A stretch of 64,000 nucleotides of DNA from an uncultured Dokdonia sp. (GCF_947492815.1 NZ_CANLOB010000001.1:1-64000), one strand, 5' to 3'; numbered from the stretch's first letter, positions 53,476-62,063 are shown. Notes: generated by a model from the sequence alone, not told the origin. Made by a program: numbers and translations.

Positions 53476-54813
53476 ATGTTACGATTTGTAGTTCTCTTTA
53501 TATCACTGATTTCTATCACTCTGCAAGCACAAACAAAAACAATCTATATCACAGGGAATGTTGTCAATCCAACTAGTGAAACGGTAACACTAAATAATCT
53601 TGATGATCGCCCCATTTCTAAGGCTACTATTGAGAAAGGCACCTTTAAAATCAAAGCTAAAATCACAAGAGGTTTTTACCTCTTAAGACATGGTAGTGAG
53701 GTAACAGATATCTACCTAGATACCAATGATAAACTTGCCGTGAGTTTTGATGGAGAGCAATATCAAACGTCTATACAATTTACAGGAACAGGCGCCAAAA
53801 GAAATAATTACCTCGCCAATAAGAACAGACTTGACGATACGGCTCGTAAAGACATTGCTGCTTTTTATGACGGTACCCCAGAAGCGTTTTTCAAAAGACA
53901 AAATGCATTACAAACCCAAATTAAATCTTTACAAAAAGAAGAAACGCTAGAACCCTTTTTCTTAGAAGATGAAACCACTGCTTTACATTACGAACAATTA
54001 TATGCGGTCTATAATTACCCTAGAATGCAAGAGTTTTACTTTGGCAAAAAAGTAACGCTAGATGCTTCTTATTACACTGATTTAGCCAACGTAGATTATG
54101 ATAATGAAACCCTGTTTAACACTCAACCTTATTATCGCTATTTAGTCTCTTCAAAATGGAAGAATGATATTCAAAAAGCAGAGGATCAAGCAGCCATGCA
54201 AGCCATTTTTAATGAAGTACAAACCATCCCTATTAAAATAGAATTGCTACAGGGTTTTTACTATAGCATGTCTACCTATCCCAAAAAGGCTAAGGATTAT
54301 TTTGCAATGATTCGATCTAATACCACCAGTGAAGGATTTATAAATGCTGCCAAAGAAAAACTCATTGCCATTAATAAAACGGCAAAAGGAAAACCCGCTC
54401 CGAGTTTTAGTTATGAAGGTATAGACGGTAAAACATATTCCCTATCCGATTTTAAAGGTGATTATGTATTTATAGATGTTTGGGCGACTTGGTGTGCGCC
54501 TTGTATACAACAAATACCCGCCATTAAAGAACTGGAAGAAACTTTTAAAGACAAGAATATTACGTTTGTAAGTATTTCTGTAGATCGAGAAAATGCCTAT
54601 AACAAATGGAAAGACGTTGTCAAGAAAAAAGAATTGGGCGGCGTACAGTTATACGCAGACAACTCCTTTGAATCTGACTTTATTGAAGCTTTTGCTATCA
54701 CCTCTATCCCACGATTTATCATTATTGACCCCGATGGAAATATTGTAAATGCCAACGCTAAAAAACCTTCTACTGTACAATGCGAAGAAGAATTGGCTTC
54801 GTTTTTTGAGTAG
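53476..54813 (+). CDS. TlpA-like thioredoxin-domain protein with N-terminal DUF4369-like domain
   Basis: 445 residues. The signal peptide ends near TLQAQ. The N-terminal domain (about 20-110; KTIYITGNVVNPTSETVTLN) is DUF4369-like. Then comes a helical region and a C-terminal thioredoxin fold (about 305-445) with VDFWATWC-type active site VWATWCAPCIQQIP and the cis-Pro loop TSIPRFIIID. Periplasmic thiol-disulfide reductase or oxidase. The ATG at 53476 is chosen since it gives a clean signal peptide. Confidence 0.9.
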   Translation: MLRFVVLFISLISITLQAQTKTIYITGNVVNPTSETVTLNNLDDRPISKATIEKGTFKIKAKITRGFYLLRHGSEVTDIYLDTNDKLAVSFDGEQYQTSIQFTGTGAKRNNYLANKNRLDDTARKDIAAFYDGTPEAFFKRQNALQTQIKSLQKEETLEPFFLEDETTALHYEQLYAVYNYPRMQEFYFGKKVTLDASYYTDLANVDYDNETLFNTQPYYRYLVSSKWKNDIQKAEDQAAMQAIFNEVQTIPIKIELLQGFYYSMSTYPKKAKDYFAMIRSNTTSEGFINAAKEKLIAINKTAKGKPAPSFSYEGIDGKTYSLSDFKGDYVFIDVWATWCAPCIQQIPAIKELEETFKDKNITFVSISVDRENAYNKWKDVVKKKELGGVQLYADNSFESDFIEAFAITSIPRFIIIDPDGNIVNANAKKPSTVQCEEELASFFE

Positions 54814-54832
54814 AGGAAGCCTCCTAACCCAT

Positions 54833-54868
54833 TTCCCTTATTCCCGTTTCTCCCAGAGAGAGAAAGGC
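54833..54868 (+). repeat. Intergenic hairpin repeat, copy A
   Basis: TTCCCGTTTCTCCC-agag-AGAGAAAGG, related to three other copies (56287, 58917, 59741) in this region. The centre folds as TTTCTCCC/GGGAGAAA in the better copies. Confidence 0.7.
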
Positions 54869-54875
54869 TATCATA

Positions 54876-54889
54876 GCTTTCGCGAAAGC
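54876..54889. repeat. TTTCGCGAAA palindrome, copy 12 (intergenic)
   Basis: 14-base dyad GCTTTCGCGAAAGC directly after intergenic hairpin copy A, so two repeat families are stacked here. Confidence 0.9.
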
Positions 54890-54956
54890 GAACTTGTAAG
54901 ACCGGTAGGCAGGTTCACAACCGTAGAGAGCAAGAAGCGTTAAATCACATACATCA

Positions 54957-56210
54957 TTATTCCATTTCTTCTATAGGCACACTCGCTTCTGAATCAGAAA
55001 TCAGAATCGCATAGTCTAAAAAAGCTGTTGTTGATTTTCCAGCAACCAGGTTCCCATTAGATGGTTCTGATTTCATAATGACCTCAATCAAATCAGGTTC
55101 ATTATTACTATATGGTGTCCCTATATCGTTGAGTTGAAATAAGGTCATATCAGAAATCTTTGCATCCTTCAAATGTTGGATCCCTCTAAAATATTCATCT
55201 TCATAATCACCTATCCCAAATCCAGCTTCTTTAGTGTATCCTGTATAGTTTCCTTTTTCATCATATAGCTGATCCCACAGCACTTCACTTTGGGTTAAAT
55301 AGCCTATCACCGCAATAACTTCTTCTCTTTTATATATATTTTTCTCTATCAACTGTGTAAAAAATGAAGCGTTTTTCCCTTCTCTTTCTTTTTCTAGATG
55401 TGCAAAACCGATACGCATATATTGAGGGTTTTCTTTAAAATCATATACCTCATTTAATGCTATGTAATTATTAAAAATAGTTGCTTCTCGTTTTCCTGTA
55501 AATACACCTAATGTAGTTCGGATATTGCTAAGGATATGATTAAAAACTTTGTGATCTTTAATAACCTTATGATAGACTTCTGGTTGTGCATCTACGTCAG
55601 TAACAAATGCTTTTACTGCTAGTTTACCAGGACTATCGTAATAGGATACAAAATCAGTATCAGGGTTTTCCATTACTTTTTTTAATGCTTTAACAGCAGG
55701 AAATGCATGCCCTTCTTCTTTCAATAAGGATAGGATATGTTTTACAGAATAACCATACGTCATAATAATATCAATGCCTATAACCGTAATTTGATTTTCT
55801 TTAGGTAGTGCATCATTCAATACTTTTAATTCCTTCCACATTTTATAGACTTCTATGGTACGTTCTTGCGGAACGGTCACACCTGAATGATAGACAAGAT
55901 CTTTCAACAAGGTTTCATCACCTGTTTTAAGATAGGTATTGAAATAGTGTGCCGTGCTATAATCTGTTTCTGGGAAGTAATATTCTATCTTTCCTTCTTT
56001 GGTTAAAGCTTTCAGTAAGTTTAAAGAAACTTCTTCAGTTTTTACACTTCCATGGTAGGCACCAAAACCTATAATTTTAAAGTCTGTCTCTGGGAATGAA
56101 AATGAAGTATCTCGTACATCATAACGATGTGTTTTTAAATAAGCGGGTTTAGACTGTGCTTGTATTTGAAATGTGGTAACTGTAAAAAGGAAAATTAAAA
56201 ATAGACGCAT
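54957..56210 (-). CDS. Erythromycin esterase-like/ChaN-like secreted protein
   Basis: 417 residues. The signal peptide ends QIQAQ. FKIIGFGAYHGSVKTEEVSL resembles the GExxHG...E opening of erythromycin esterase-like and ChaN-like hydrolases, followed by YYFPETDYSTAHYFNTYLKT and a long helical C-terminal half (QYMRIGFAHLEKEREGKN). These proteins cleave macrolide lactones in known cases, but most homologs have unknown substrates. A resistance role should not be assumed. It lies between intergenic repeat clusters. Confidence 0.65.
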   Translation of the reverse strand: MRLFLIFLFTVTTFQIQAQSKPAYLKTHRYDVRDTSFSFPETDFKIIGFGAYHGSVKTEEVSLNLLKALTKEGKIEYYFPETDYSTAHYFNTYLKTGDETLLKDLVYHSGVTVPQERTIEVYKMWKELKVLNDALPKENQITVIGIDIIMTYGYSVKHILSLLKEEGHAFPAVKALKKVMENPDTDFVSYYDSPGKLAVKAFVTDVDAQPEVYHKVIKDHKVFNHILSNIRTTLGVFTGKREATIFNNYIALNEVYDFKENPQYMRIGFAHLEKEREGKNASFFTQLIEKNIYKREEVIAVIGYLTQSEVLWDQLYDEKGNYTGYTKEAGFGIGDYEDEYFRGIQHLKDAKISDMTLFQLNDIGTPYSNNEPDLIEVIMKSEPSNGNLVAGKSTTAFLDYAILISDSEASVPIEEME

Positions 56211-56286
56211 GTTGATTTGTTTTCACTAAAGAGTCTCTCTAATGAAAAGTGTTACAGTTTTTGAAAAATCGTATACGTTTTATGAG

Positions 56287-56321
56287 CCCTCATTCCCGTT
56301 TCTCCCAGAGGGAGAAAGGCT
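56287..56321 (+). repeat. Intergenic hairpin repeat, copy B
   Basis: CATTCCCG followed by TTTCTCCC-AGA-GGGAGAAA; the centre is a perfect 8-base stem. Confidence 0.8.
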
Positions 56322-56336
56322 TTAATTTTAAAAAAT

Positions 56337-56402
56337 AAAAAGCTCCTCCCCTCGGCGAGGGGAGGTGGATGTATCGAGGCACGAGAGACAGACGGAGGGG
56401 AG
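56337..56402 (+). repeat. GC-rich hairpin element, left copy
   Basis: Starts AAGCTCCTCCCCTC-ggc-GAGGGGAGG and continues to GACAGACGGAGGGGAG. Its reverse complement, with changes, is at 58968-59038 on the other side of the TPR gene. It is much more GC-rich than its surroundings. Confidence 0.75.
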
Positions 56403-56452
56403 AAATCACATAATTTGCGCACTAGAAATAGAATACTATTGTAACGTTAGAG

Positions 56453-56587
56453 TGTTACTCTATTTGAAAATGATAGAGCCGGTCATTTCGATACAATTCG
56501 CTTCCAGCGAATCACTCAATGACCTAAGAATAGAAATACTACAGCAAGATGACTGAGTGATTTCGAAGTATGAGAAATTGTATCGAA
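56453..56587 (+). repeat. MITE-like direct repeat, left copy
   Basis: About 135 bases nearly identical to 59110-59244 in the same orientation (offset 2657). Within the unit CATTTCGATACAATT and its complement AATTGTATCGAAG form terminal inverted repeats, with inner stems TTCGC/GCGAA and TCACTCA/TGAGTGA. No target-site duplication is obvious. Confidence 0.82.
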
Positions 56588-56602
56588 GTCACTCTTCGGG
56601 GG

Positions 56603-58819
56603 TTAGGGGGATTTATCTTTCTCAAGATCATCTATCCATTGTAAAAATTGCTGCGCTTGAGGCACATCAGGATATTTTAGTAAGAGTTCTTTAGCTATAT
56701 TTAAATTCTTATTATTTTTTTCAGATAAATATGCGCCAATTATTAAAATTTTACTGTATGTAACATCATAAGTCTCTGAAGATTCTTGAGCTAGATTTTT
56801 GAATACTATTACAGATTCTTCATATTTTTCTATAGCTAATCCAGATTCATCTATACTATCATATATATAAATCATATTGTGTAATATCATAGCAATACTA
56901 TATCTATACTTTTGAGTGTTTTCAATAGATAACTTTCTATATATACCTAATGATTCTTTATAATACTCTAATGTCAAATAATTTTCATTTTTCTCTGAAT
57001 ATAAAACAGCTAGTTCAAACACAACATCAGCGATTTTAGGTAGATAAATTCTAAATCCTTGATTAACTAAACCTCTCAGTATATCTAATGCTTTCTCATA
57101 TTTATCTATTGCAAGTTGCTGTTCATTATTTTTATATATGGTAGCTAAATCGCTTAATGAATATGCGACAAATCCTAAATATCTGCGAGGGTTTTTTTTA
57201 GCTAAACCTCTGTATATCTCTAAAATCTCTAAATATAAAATTAATGCTGAAGAATAATTATCATTATTAAAATATAGATCAGCTAATCTCTTCAATTGCC
57301 TAGCTAAATAGGGTAAATATCTATTTGGATTTTCTTCTACTAATTCTCTACGTATTTTCAATGCTTTTAAGCATTTTTTTAATCCTAAAGAATATTCATT
57401 TTTTTCTGCATATAAAAGCCCTATATTATTTAGTATAGAAGATTTAAGATCAGACAGATATATACTAGGGTTATCTTTAGTTAGTTTTTTATTAATTTTT
57501 AATGCTTTTTCATAACTCTTTAAAGCTAAGTAACGATTTTCTATCCTCCAATATACATTAGCTAAATTCGCTAACATTAAAATAGCACTTTCAGAGTTTT
57601 CAATGGATGAAGTCTTACATATTTGTAATCCCTCTTCGTATATTGTTATCGCTATAGAATAGTTATTCTTATTCACATAAAAGTTCGCTAAATTACTTAA
57701 TGCTCCAATAACTTTATCTATATATAGATCGCTATTAACGCTTGAAAGGTCTTTATATATTTCTACAACTTTTTTATAGTTCTTTAATGCCAATACATCT
57801 TCTTTTCTTTGAGCATGTAAATTTGCAATACAATGTACTGTAATGGCAATTATAGGTAAATACTTACTTGGGAATTCCTCACTATATTTTTTATATAATT
57901 TAAGTGCTTTCTTAAATTCTATTATGGATTCATCATAAAAATGAAAATCTGTTAAAAAGTATGCAAATTTAAAATAGTTCTTAGCAGAGGGCTCTAATTC
58001 AATTAAATCACTGTAGAATTGTTTTGCTTCTTCATATGCAAATAGCGCAGTCGCAGAATCAATCAGTTCTTGTAATAACTGAACTCTTTTTTCTTTCTCT
58101 TTTTGAAGGTATGCATCGTAAATAGCTGTCAATGCATCTGGTTTTCTTTGTTCAATAGCCTTTTTGATTTGTTCTAAAACACCAGCTAAATACGTATCTC
58201 CTTGAGATTTTAATTCTTTAATTTCTTGGGTTAATTCATCAGTCCTCTCAAAAATCTTTTTTACAGCTAACAATAAAACTTCTTTCAACTCTGAATCAAT
58301 CGCTCTTTCAGAATACCAATTTTGTAGTATAGCTTCTACCTTTTCTTTTCCCTCTTCAAAATCAATTTTATCTAACCAATCACCTACATCTCTGGCATCT
58401 ATATTCCCTTTTTTTATCTCTTCTTGAATTTCAGAAGGCTGCTCTTTTATAGTAGAAAGCTCTAAAATAATCGCATCATGGCGTTGTTTGTCAATAATAG
58501 CTTTTAAATAATCATAGGCTTGTGTGTGTTCAGCTAACCGTTTTTCAAAATGCTTTAGAAAATCAAGAGTTTCTTTATTCACAATCTTTGTAGTCAGAAT
58601 ATCTCTTTCTTCAATATGTGATTGTAACAGTGATTTAAGTTCACGTTCTTTTTGCGTACGTACATCTTTATTTAGAGACCAATCTTTCAATGCAGTATTA
58701 AAAGCTAGCTTGATTTGTTTATCTATACCTTGTTTACGAAAGTTCTTCATAGCTGGATAGATTTCTAACGCAACACCCGCAGCTATACTAATGGCAAAAG
58801 AAGATAATGGTTCAATCAT
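56603..58819 (-). CDS. Tetratricopeptide repeat protein with N-terminal helical domain
   Basis: 738 residues. It opens MIEPLSSFAISIAAGVALEI, then a charged helical/coiled-coil region to about 265 (LLQSHIEERDILTTKIVNKE). At least nine TPRs follow to the C-terminus, recognisable by AxxxYEKAL patterns (ALKSYEKALKINKKL, GLKKCLKALKIRREL, AIDKYEKALDILRGL). No enzymatic domain is visible. The architecture recalls repeat-sensor halves of STAND-type proteins without the NTPase. It reads as more AT-rich than its neighbours and stands alone between matching repeats, as expected for an acquired gene. Confidence 0.85.
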   Translation of the reverse strand: MIEPLSSFAISIAAGVALEIYPAMKNFRKQGIDKQIKLAFNTALKDWSLNKDVRTQKERELKSLLQSHIEERDILTTKIVNKETLDFLKHFEKRLAEHTQAYDYLKAIIDKQRHDAIILELSTIKEQPSEIQEEIKKGNIDARDVGDWLDKIDFEEGKEKVEAILQNWYSERAIDSELKEVLLLAVKKIFERTDELTQEIKELKSQGDTYLAGVLEQIKKAIEQRKPDALTAIYDAYLQKEKEKRVQLLQELIDSATALFAYEEAKQFYSDLIELEPSAKNYFKFAYFLTDFHFYDESIIEFKKALKLYKKYSEEFPSKYLPIIAITVHCIANLHAQRKEDVLALKNYKKVVEIYKDLSSVNSDLYIDKVIGALSNLANFYVNKNNYSIAITIYEEGLQICKTSSIENSESAILMLANLANVYWRIENRYLALKSYEKALKINKKLTKDNPSIYLSDLKSSILNNIGLLYAEKNEYSLGLKKCLKALKIRRELVEENPNRYLPYLARQLKRLADLYFNNDNYSSALILYLEILEIYRGLAKKNPRRYLGFVAYSLSDLATIYKNNEQQLAIDKYEKALDILRGLVNQGFRIYLPKIADVVFELAVLYSEKNENYLTLEYYKESLGIYRKLSIENTQKYRYSIAMILHNMIYIYDSIDESGLAIEKYEESVIVFKNLAQESSETYDVTYSKILIIGAYLSEKNNKNLNIAKELLLKYPDVPQAQQFLQWIDDLEKDKSP

Positions 58820-58916
58820 AGATGATCAGTGAAATTTATAAAGCATTAATATACAGCTATATTAGTCATTAGAAAAGGATTTTTGTCACGGGAAGTCGTA
58901 TGGTTCCTACTAAACA

Positions 58917-58951
58917 GCTTTTCTCCCTATGAGAGAAACGGGAATGAGGGA
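58917..58951 (-). repeat. Intergenic hairpin repeat, copy C
   Basis: TTCTCCC-tat-GAGAGAAACGGGAATGAGG, in reverse orientation relative to copies A and B. Confidence 0.75.
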
Positions 58952-58967
58952 TTTGTGCTACAAATGA

Positions 58968-59038
58968 GCCGCTCCCCTCCGTCTGTATCTCGTACCTCGA
59001 CACAGCCACCTCCCCTCTCCAAGAGGAGGAGCTTTTTG
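58968..59038 (-). repeat. GC-rich hairpin element, right copy
   Basis: CTCCCCTCCGTCTGT ... CCACCTCCCCTC-tcc-AAGAGGAGGAGCTTTTT, the inverted counterpart of 56337-56402. The A/T run at its end and the stem could also terminate transcription. Confidence 0.72.
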
Positions 59039-59109
59039 TTAGTAGGATATGACAACATCTAGATATTGAATCAAGAATTACAAAAATAGAGTATTGCTCT
59101 ATTTTAGAA

Positions 59110-59244
59110 TGTTACTCTATTTGAAAATGATAGAGCCGGTCATTTCGATACAATTTGCTTCTAGCAAATCACTCAATGATCTATGAGTAGAAATATCTTA
59201 GTAAGTTGATTGAGTGATTTCGAAGCATGAGAAATTGTATTGAA
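59110..59244 (+). repeat. MITE-like direct repeat, right copy
   Basis: Same unit as 56453-56587, with scattered substitutions that tend to keep the stems (for example TTTGCTTCTAGCAAA here, TTCGCTTCCAGCGAA there). Compensatory change supports selection for, or recent origin of, a hairpin. Confidence 0.82.
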
Positions 59245-59254
59245 ATGAGCGAGT

Positions 59255-59509
59255 TCAAATTACCATCTCCCTCAAAAACTGAGTCACTTTCTCCGCAGGC
59301 ATTTCGCAAGGTTTTAATAATTCAGAAGCGCTAGTGAGATAGTAATTCAAACTTATAAAATCCGTGCCTTGCAATTCTTCGGCATAGATTTTATAGGACT
59401 TCCCATTGGTAAATGTCGTTTTAGTTAAACCGTATTTTTTGTTTTCAAAAAGTACGGTACTATACCCTTCAGGAATTGTGTCTATGATATGAAGTAAAGA
59501 ATCTTTCAA
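59255..59509 (-). CDS. Small hypothetical protein
   Basis: 84 residues, soluble (MKDSLLHIIDTIPEGYSTVL; KYGLTKTTFTNGKSYKIYAE; ELQGTDFISLNYY). I recall similar small flavobacterial proteins but no function. It lies directly after the right MITE-like repeat. Nothing else is in its transcription unit. Confidence 0.7.
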   Translation of the reverse strand: MKDSLLHIIDTIPEGYSTVLFENKKYGLTKTTFTNGKSYKIYAEELQGTDFISLNYYLTSASELLKPCEMPAEKVTQFLREMVI

Positions 59510-59819
59510 GCAATGGTCTTTTCTATATATGATAACAAAAATAAACTTCTCAATTTATATCTAGAACTGAACACTTCGACAAGCTCAGCATGACATGTAT
59601 AGCCTTAGTTGAAGGTATACTGCACTTTTTATCTTGAGTTAGATAGATGCTTTAGATGCTAAAACTCAGATCATGTGATTTCTCCTTTCATCGAGATGAC
59701 TATTGGTCTATCCTAAAGATACTTTAATACAAAAAACAAAGCCTTTCTCCCTCTGGGAGAAACGGGAATGAGGGGAAATGAGGAAAAGGAAGGATCCTCC
59801 ATTAGGAGATTAAAGGGCC
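59510..59819. other. Intergenic region with repeats
   Basis: 310 bases without a gene. It contains the phrase ACTTCGACAAGCTCAGCATG (59573-59592), a sequence I recognise as a common dispersed element in flavobacterial intergenic DNA, and hairpin repeat copy D (59741-59775). Confidence 0.6.
59741..59775 (-). repeat. Intergenic hairpin repeat, copy D
   Basis: GCC-TTTCTCCC-tct-GGGAGAAA-CGGGAATGAGG, the exact reverse complement of copy B in the core. Confidence 0.8.
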
Positions 59820-60533
59820 TTACTGAGCTTTCAAAATCCCAATCACATGTTCTTTATACTTCCCTCCGATGGGGATTTCTAAACGTCCAATCTCAATATC
59901 TTGTTGTGTAAATGCTGTAATATGATCACGATTTACAATATACGATCGGTGTACTCGTAAAAATTGATCTCCTGGAAGTTGCTCTATAAAATGACTAATC
60001 CGTTCTTTAATCACCAGTGTCTCTGTCGTAGTATGAATTTTTAGATAATCTTTAATACTTTCTACATATTGAACATGTTGCAATATCACTTTGACATACT
60101 TTTTATTCATTTGCACAAAGATATGTGCAGATGCTGTATGTGTTTCTTGAGACGTTGTTTCTATGGTTGATGGAATTGTAGGCGTAGTAACTTTTAACCT
60201 ACTTACAGCCGTAAAAAAGCGTTCAAAGGTGATGGGTTTTAATAAATAATCATGCGCTTGTAATTCATAACTCTCAACGGCATATTCCCGATACGCAGTC
60301 GTAAAAATAACTGTCGGTCGATGGGATAATGATTTTAGAAAATCAATGCCTGTCAATTTAGGCATTTGGATATCTAAAAATAAGACATCTACTTGGTTTG
60401 TTGCCAAAAATTGAGACGCCAGCAAGGCGTTTTTAAACGATCCTTTATGTTCTAAAAAAGGAACATCAGCAATATGCTGCTCTAGTAAAGAGCGTGCTAA
60501 AGGTTCGTCATCTACTACTATACACCTAATCAT
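59820..60533 (-). CDS. LytTR family response regulator
   Basis: 237 residues. The receiver domain covers 1-120: acidic pocket VVDDEPLARSLLE, phosphoacceptor Asp near 54 (DVLFLDIQMPKLTG), and the Lys in DYLLKP. The LytTR DNA-binding domain covers about 140-237 (FLRVHRSYIVNRDHI). The ATG at 60533 overlaps the kinase stop by 4 bases (ATGA), which fixes the start and shows the pair is coupled. The target promoters are unknown. Confidence 0.95.
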   Translation of the reverse strand: MIRCIVVDDEPLARSLLEQHIADVPFLEHKGSFKNALLASQFLATNQVDVLFLDIQMPKLTGIDFLKSLSHRPTVIFTTAYREYAVESYELQAHDYLLKPITFERFFTAVSRLKVTTPTIPSTIETTSQETHTASAHIFVQMNKKYVKVILQHVQYVESIKDYLKIHTTTETLVIKERISHFIEQLPGDQFLRVHRSYIVNRDHITAFTQQDIEIGRLEIPIGGKYKEHVIGILKAQ

Positions 60534-61591
60534 CGTATGTGTTCTGTATTTATTTGTAAAGCTACACAATACCATCCATTTTCATCAGTCACTTCATAGG
60601 AATACTCTTCATAGACTAATCCTAATTGTTTCTTGACATTAGAGACACCAATACCTTTTGTATACGCTGTTTCATCCGATTGTTGCGTGATCTCTTTTGT
60701 GTTTTTAACGGTAAAGTATATGTAAGATCCTTTTTGTTGTAAATCAATATGAATTTCTGGAATGCCTGTACTTCCACTCGCTCCATGTTTAAAAGCATTT
60801 TCTACAATCGATAATAAAATAAGGGGTACTACTTCTACTTCCGTTTGCACCGCTTTCGCGAAAACAATTTCAATATCATCCCCATACCGCAAGCGTTCTA
60901 GTGCTATATAATTTTCTAATAAGGTCACTTCCTTCTCGAGAGGCACTAATTTATCATTACATTGATATAACATATAATCGAGCATCGCCGAAAGGGTTGC
61001 TACTGTTTCTGGTGCTTTATCTGATTTCTGAAGCGTAAGTGCATATAAATTATTAAGCGTATTGAATAAAAAATGCGGATGAATCTGTGCTTTTAAAGCA
61101 CCAAGTTCTGCTTTATTCTTATCCCGTTCTAATTGCAGTAATGCTTTTTCGTTTTTATTCTTCTGGACAATAATACGATCGATGGTCATGGCAAATGTGG
61201 CCATTAATAAGGGAAGTAAATATCCGTCTATTAAAAATTTCCAGTCACTAAAAATCTGTACAATGGACTCTCTCTCAAATGGAGGTTCTCTAAAAAGTGT
61301 CTCATATACATACACTGTAAACACTCTATCTAAAGCGCTTGCAATATAAAAAAGCAGCACAGAAAGCACAAAAAACAGTATGTACTTACTTTTTTTATAG
61401 TAATATTGCAATAACACATAATTAAAAATATATGCCGTAAGTAAATATCCAGGAAGGTGTTTTAAATTCTGGATGAATATTGCATATAAAGGTTGTTTAT
61501 TGCCGTCTTGGAAAAACTGAATAAACGCAAAACTGAAGAGTAATACTCCCCAGAATATAATGTGGTCTATAAGTGGTTTTTTAGTTTTCAA
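60530..61591 (-). CDS. LytS/YehU-type sensor histidine kinase
   Basis: 353 residues. Four membrane helices occupy about 10-145, followed by the His_kinase domain with LKAQIHPHFLFNTLNNLYAL (phospho-His near 170) and a compact HATPase (VENAFKHG is the N box; KGIGVSNVKKQLGLVY the G box). No periplasmic sensor domain is visible. The start is TTG at 61591. A palindrome copy encodes FAKA in the kinase core. It precedes its response regulator gene. Confidence 0.93.
   Translation of the reverse strand: MKTKKPLIDHIIFWGVLLFSFAFIQFFQDGNKQPLYAIFIQNLKHLPGYLLTAYIFNYVLLQYYYKKSKYILFFVLSVLLFYIASALDRVFTVYVYETLFREPPFERESIVQIFSDWKFLIDGYLLPLLMATFAMTIDRIIVQKNKNEKALLQLERDKNKAELGALKAQIHPHFLFNTLNNLYALTLQKSDKAPETVATLSAMLDYMLYQCNDKLVPLEKEVTLLENYIALERLRYGDDIEIVFAKAVQTEVEVVPLILLSIVENAFKHGASGSTGIPEIHIDLQQKGSYIYFTVKNTKEITQQSDETAYTKGIGVSNVKKQLGLVYEEYSYEVTDENGWYCVALQINTEHIR
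60854..60863. repeat. TTTCGCGAAA palindrome, copy 13 (in the histidine kinase gene)
   Basis: Core 10-mer with the CGC extension on one side only. Read on the minus strand it encodes VFAKAV between the H box and N box. Confidence 0.85.
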
Positions 61592-61644
61592 AATGAGTTT
61601 TTATATATTCTTTTCTTTTTTTCATTGCCAAAAAAAGAAACAAA

Positions 61645-61664
61645 CCTGCCTGCCGGCAGGCAGG
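61645..61664. repeat. CCTGCC palindrome
   Basis: Perfect 20-base dyad CCTGCCTGCCGGCAGGCAGG, very GC-rich for this genome. Partial relatives lie at 12435-12450 and near 54903-54914. Confidence 0.8.
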
Positions 61665-61915
61665 AAAGTCTAGCCTTACGAAACCTTGTCTAAATGTATT
61701 GTTCAATTCCTGAATTTCAGAAACTCGCTACGCTCAAACAGTCCGAAATTCTACGGAATCTTCACTTCACATTTTACGACAATCTTTCGAGAGCCATAGG
61801 ATCATCACACTATAACTATTTTTGTCTTTTTCAGCTTTCTTTTTCTTCAGTATAGTAAAAAGTTGTCGTTAAAAATTTTTGAAACCTTGGAAAAAATTTA
61901 GAGAACTTTTTACGA

Positions 61916-61934
61916 TTTTCGCTAAAAGCGAAAA
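61916..61934. repeat. Variant palindrome TTTTCGC-TAAAA-GCGAAAA
   Basis: Seven-base arms with a five-base loop, in the intergenic region. Confidence 0.6.
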
Positions 61935-62063
61935 ATACCTAAGAAAAAGTGCCTTTTCTTTTGGTTCGTTTTCTTTGGACAAGCAAAGAAAATGAACAAT
62001 CACTATATGCTTATTATTTATACTAAATATTACTCTACTTATTTTTACATCCAATTCAAACTA

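Larger units (their letters stand above)
56211..56602. other. Repeat-rich intergenic region, left flank of the TPR gene
   Basis: About 390 bases with no gene. In order: hairpin repeat copy B (56287-56321), a GC-rich hairpin element (56337-56402), and the left copy of the 135-base direct repeat (56453-56587). Confidence 0.75.
58820..59254. other. Repeat-rich intergenic region, right flank of the TPR gene
   Basis: About 435 bases without a gene, mirroring the left flank: hairpin repeat copy C (58917-58951), the inverted GC-rich element (58968-59038) and the right copy of the direct repeat (59110-59244). Confidence 0.75.
61592..62063. other. Intergenic region with composite repeats
   Basis: About 470 bases with no convincing gene. 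It contains a perfect 20-base palindrome (61645-61664), CTCGCTACGCTCAAACAG at about 61725, the variant palindrome TTTTCGC-TAAAA-GCGAAAA (61916-61934) and a stem around TTTTCTTTG-gacaag-CAAAGAAAA near 61970. These look like dispersed flavobacterial elements stacked together. Confidence 0.6.

Noticed and set aside
54957..56210. Macrolide resistance gene
   Set aside because: The resemblance to erythromycin esterase is limited to a short motif and general layout; most such homologs have other or unknown substrates.
61869..62054. A 61-codon frame in the intergenic region left of the GTP cyclohydrolase-like gene
   Set aside because: It lies in hairpin-rich repetitive DNA and shows no protein-like features.
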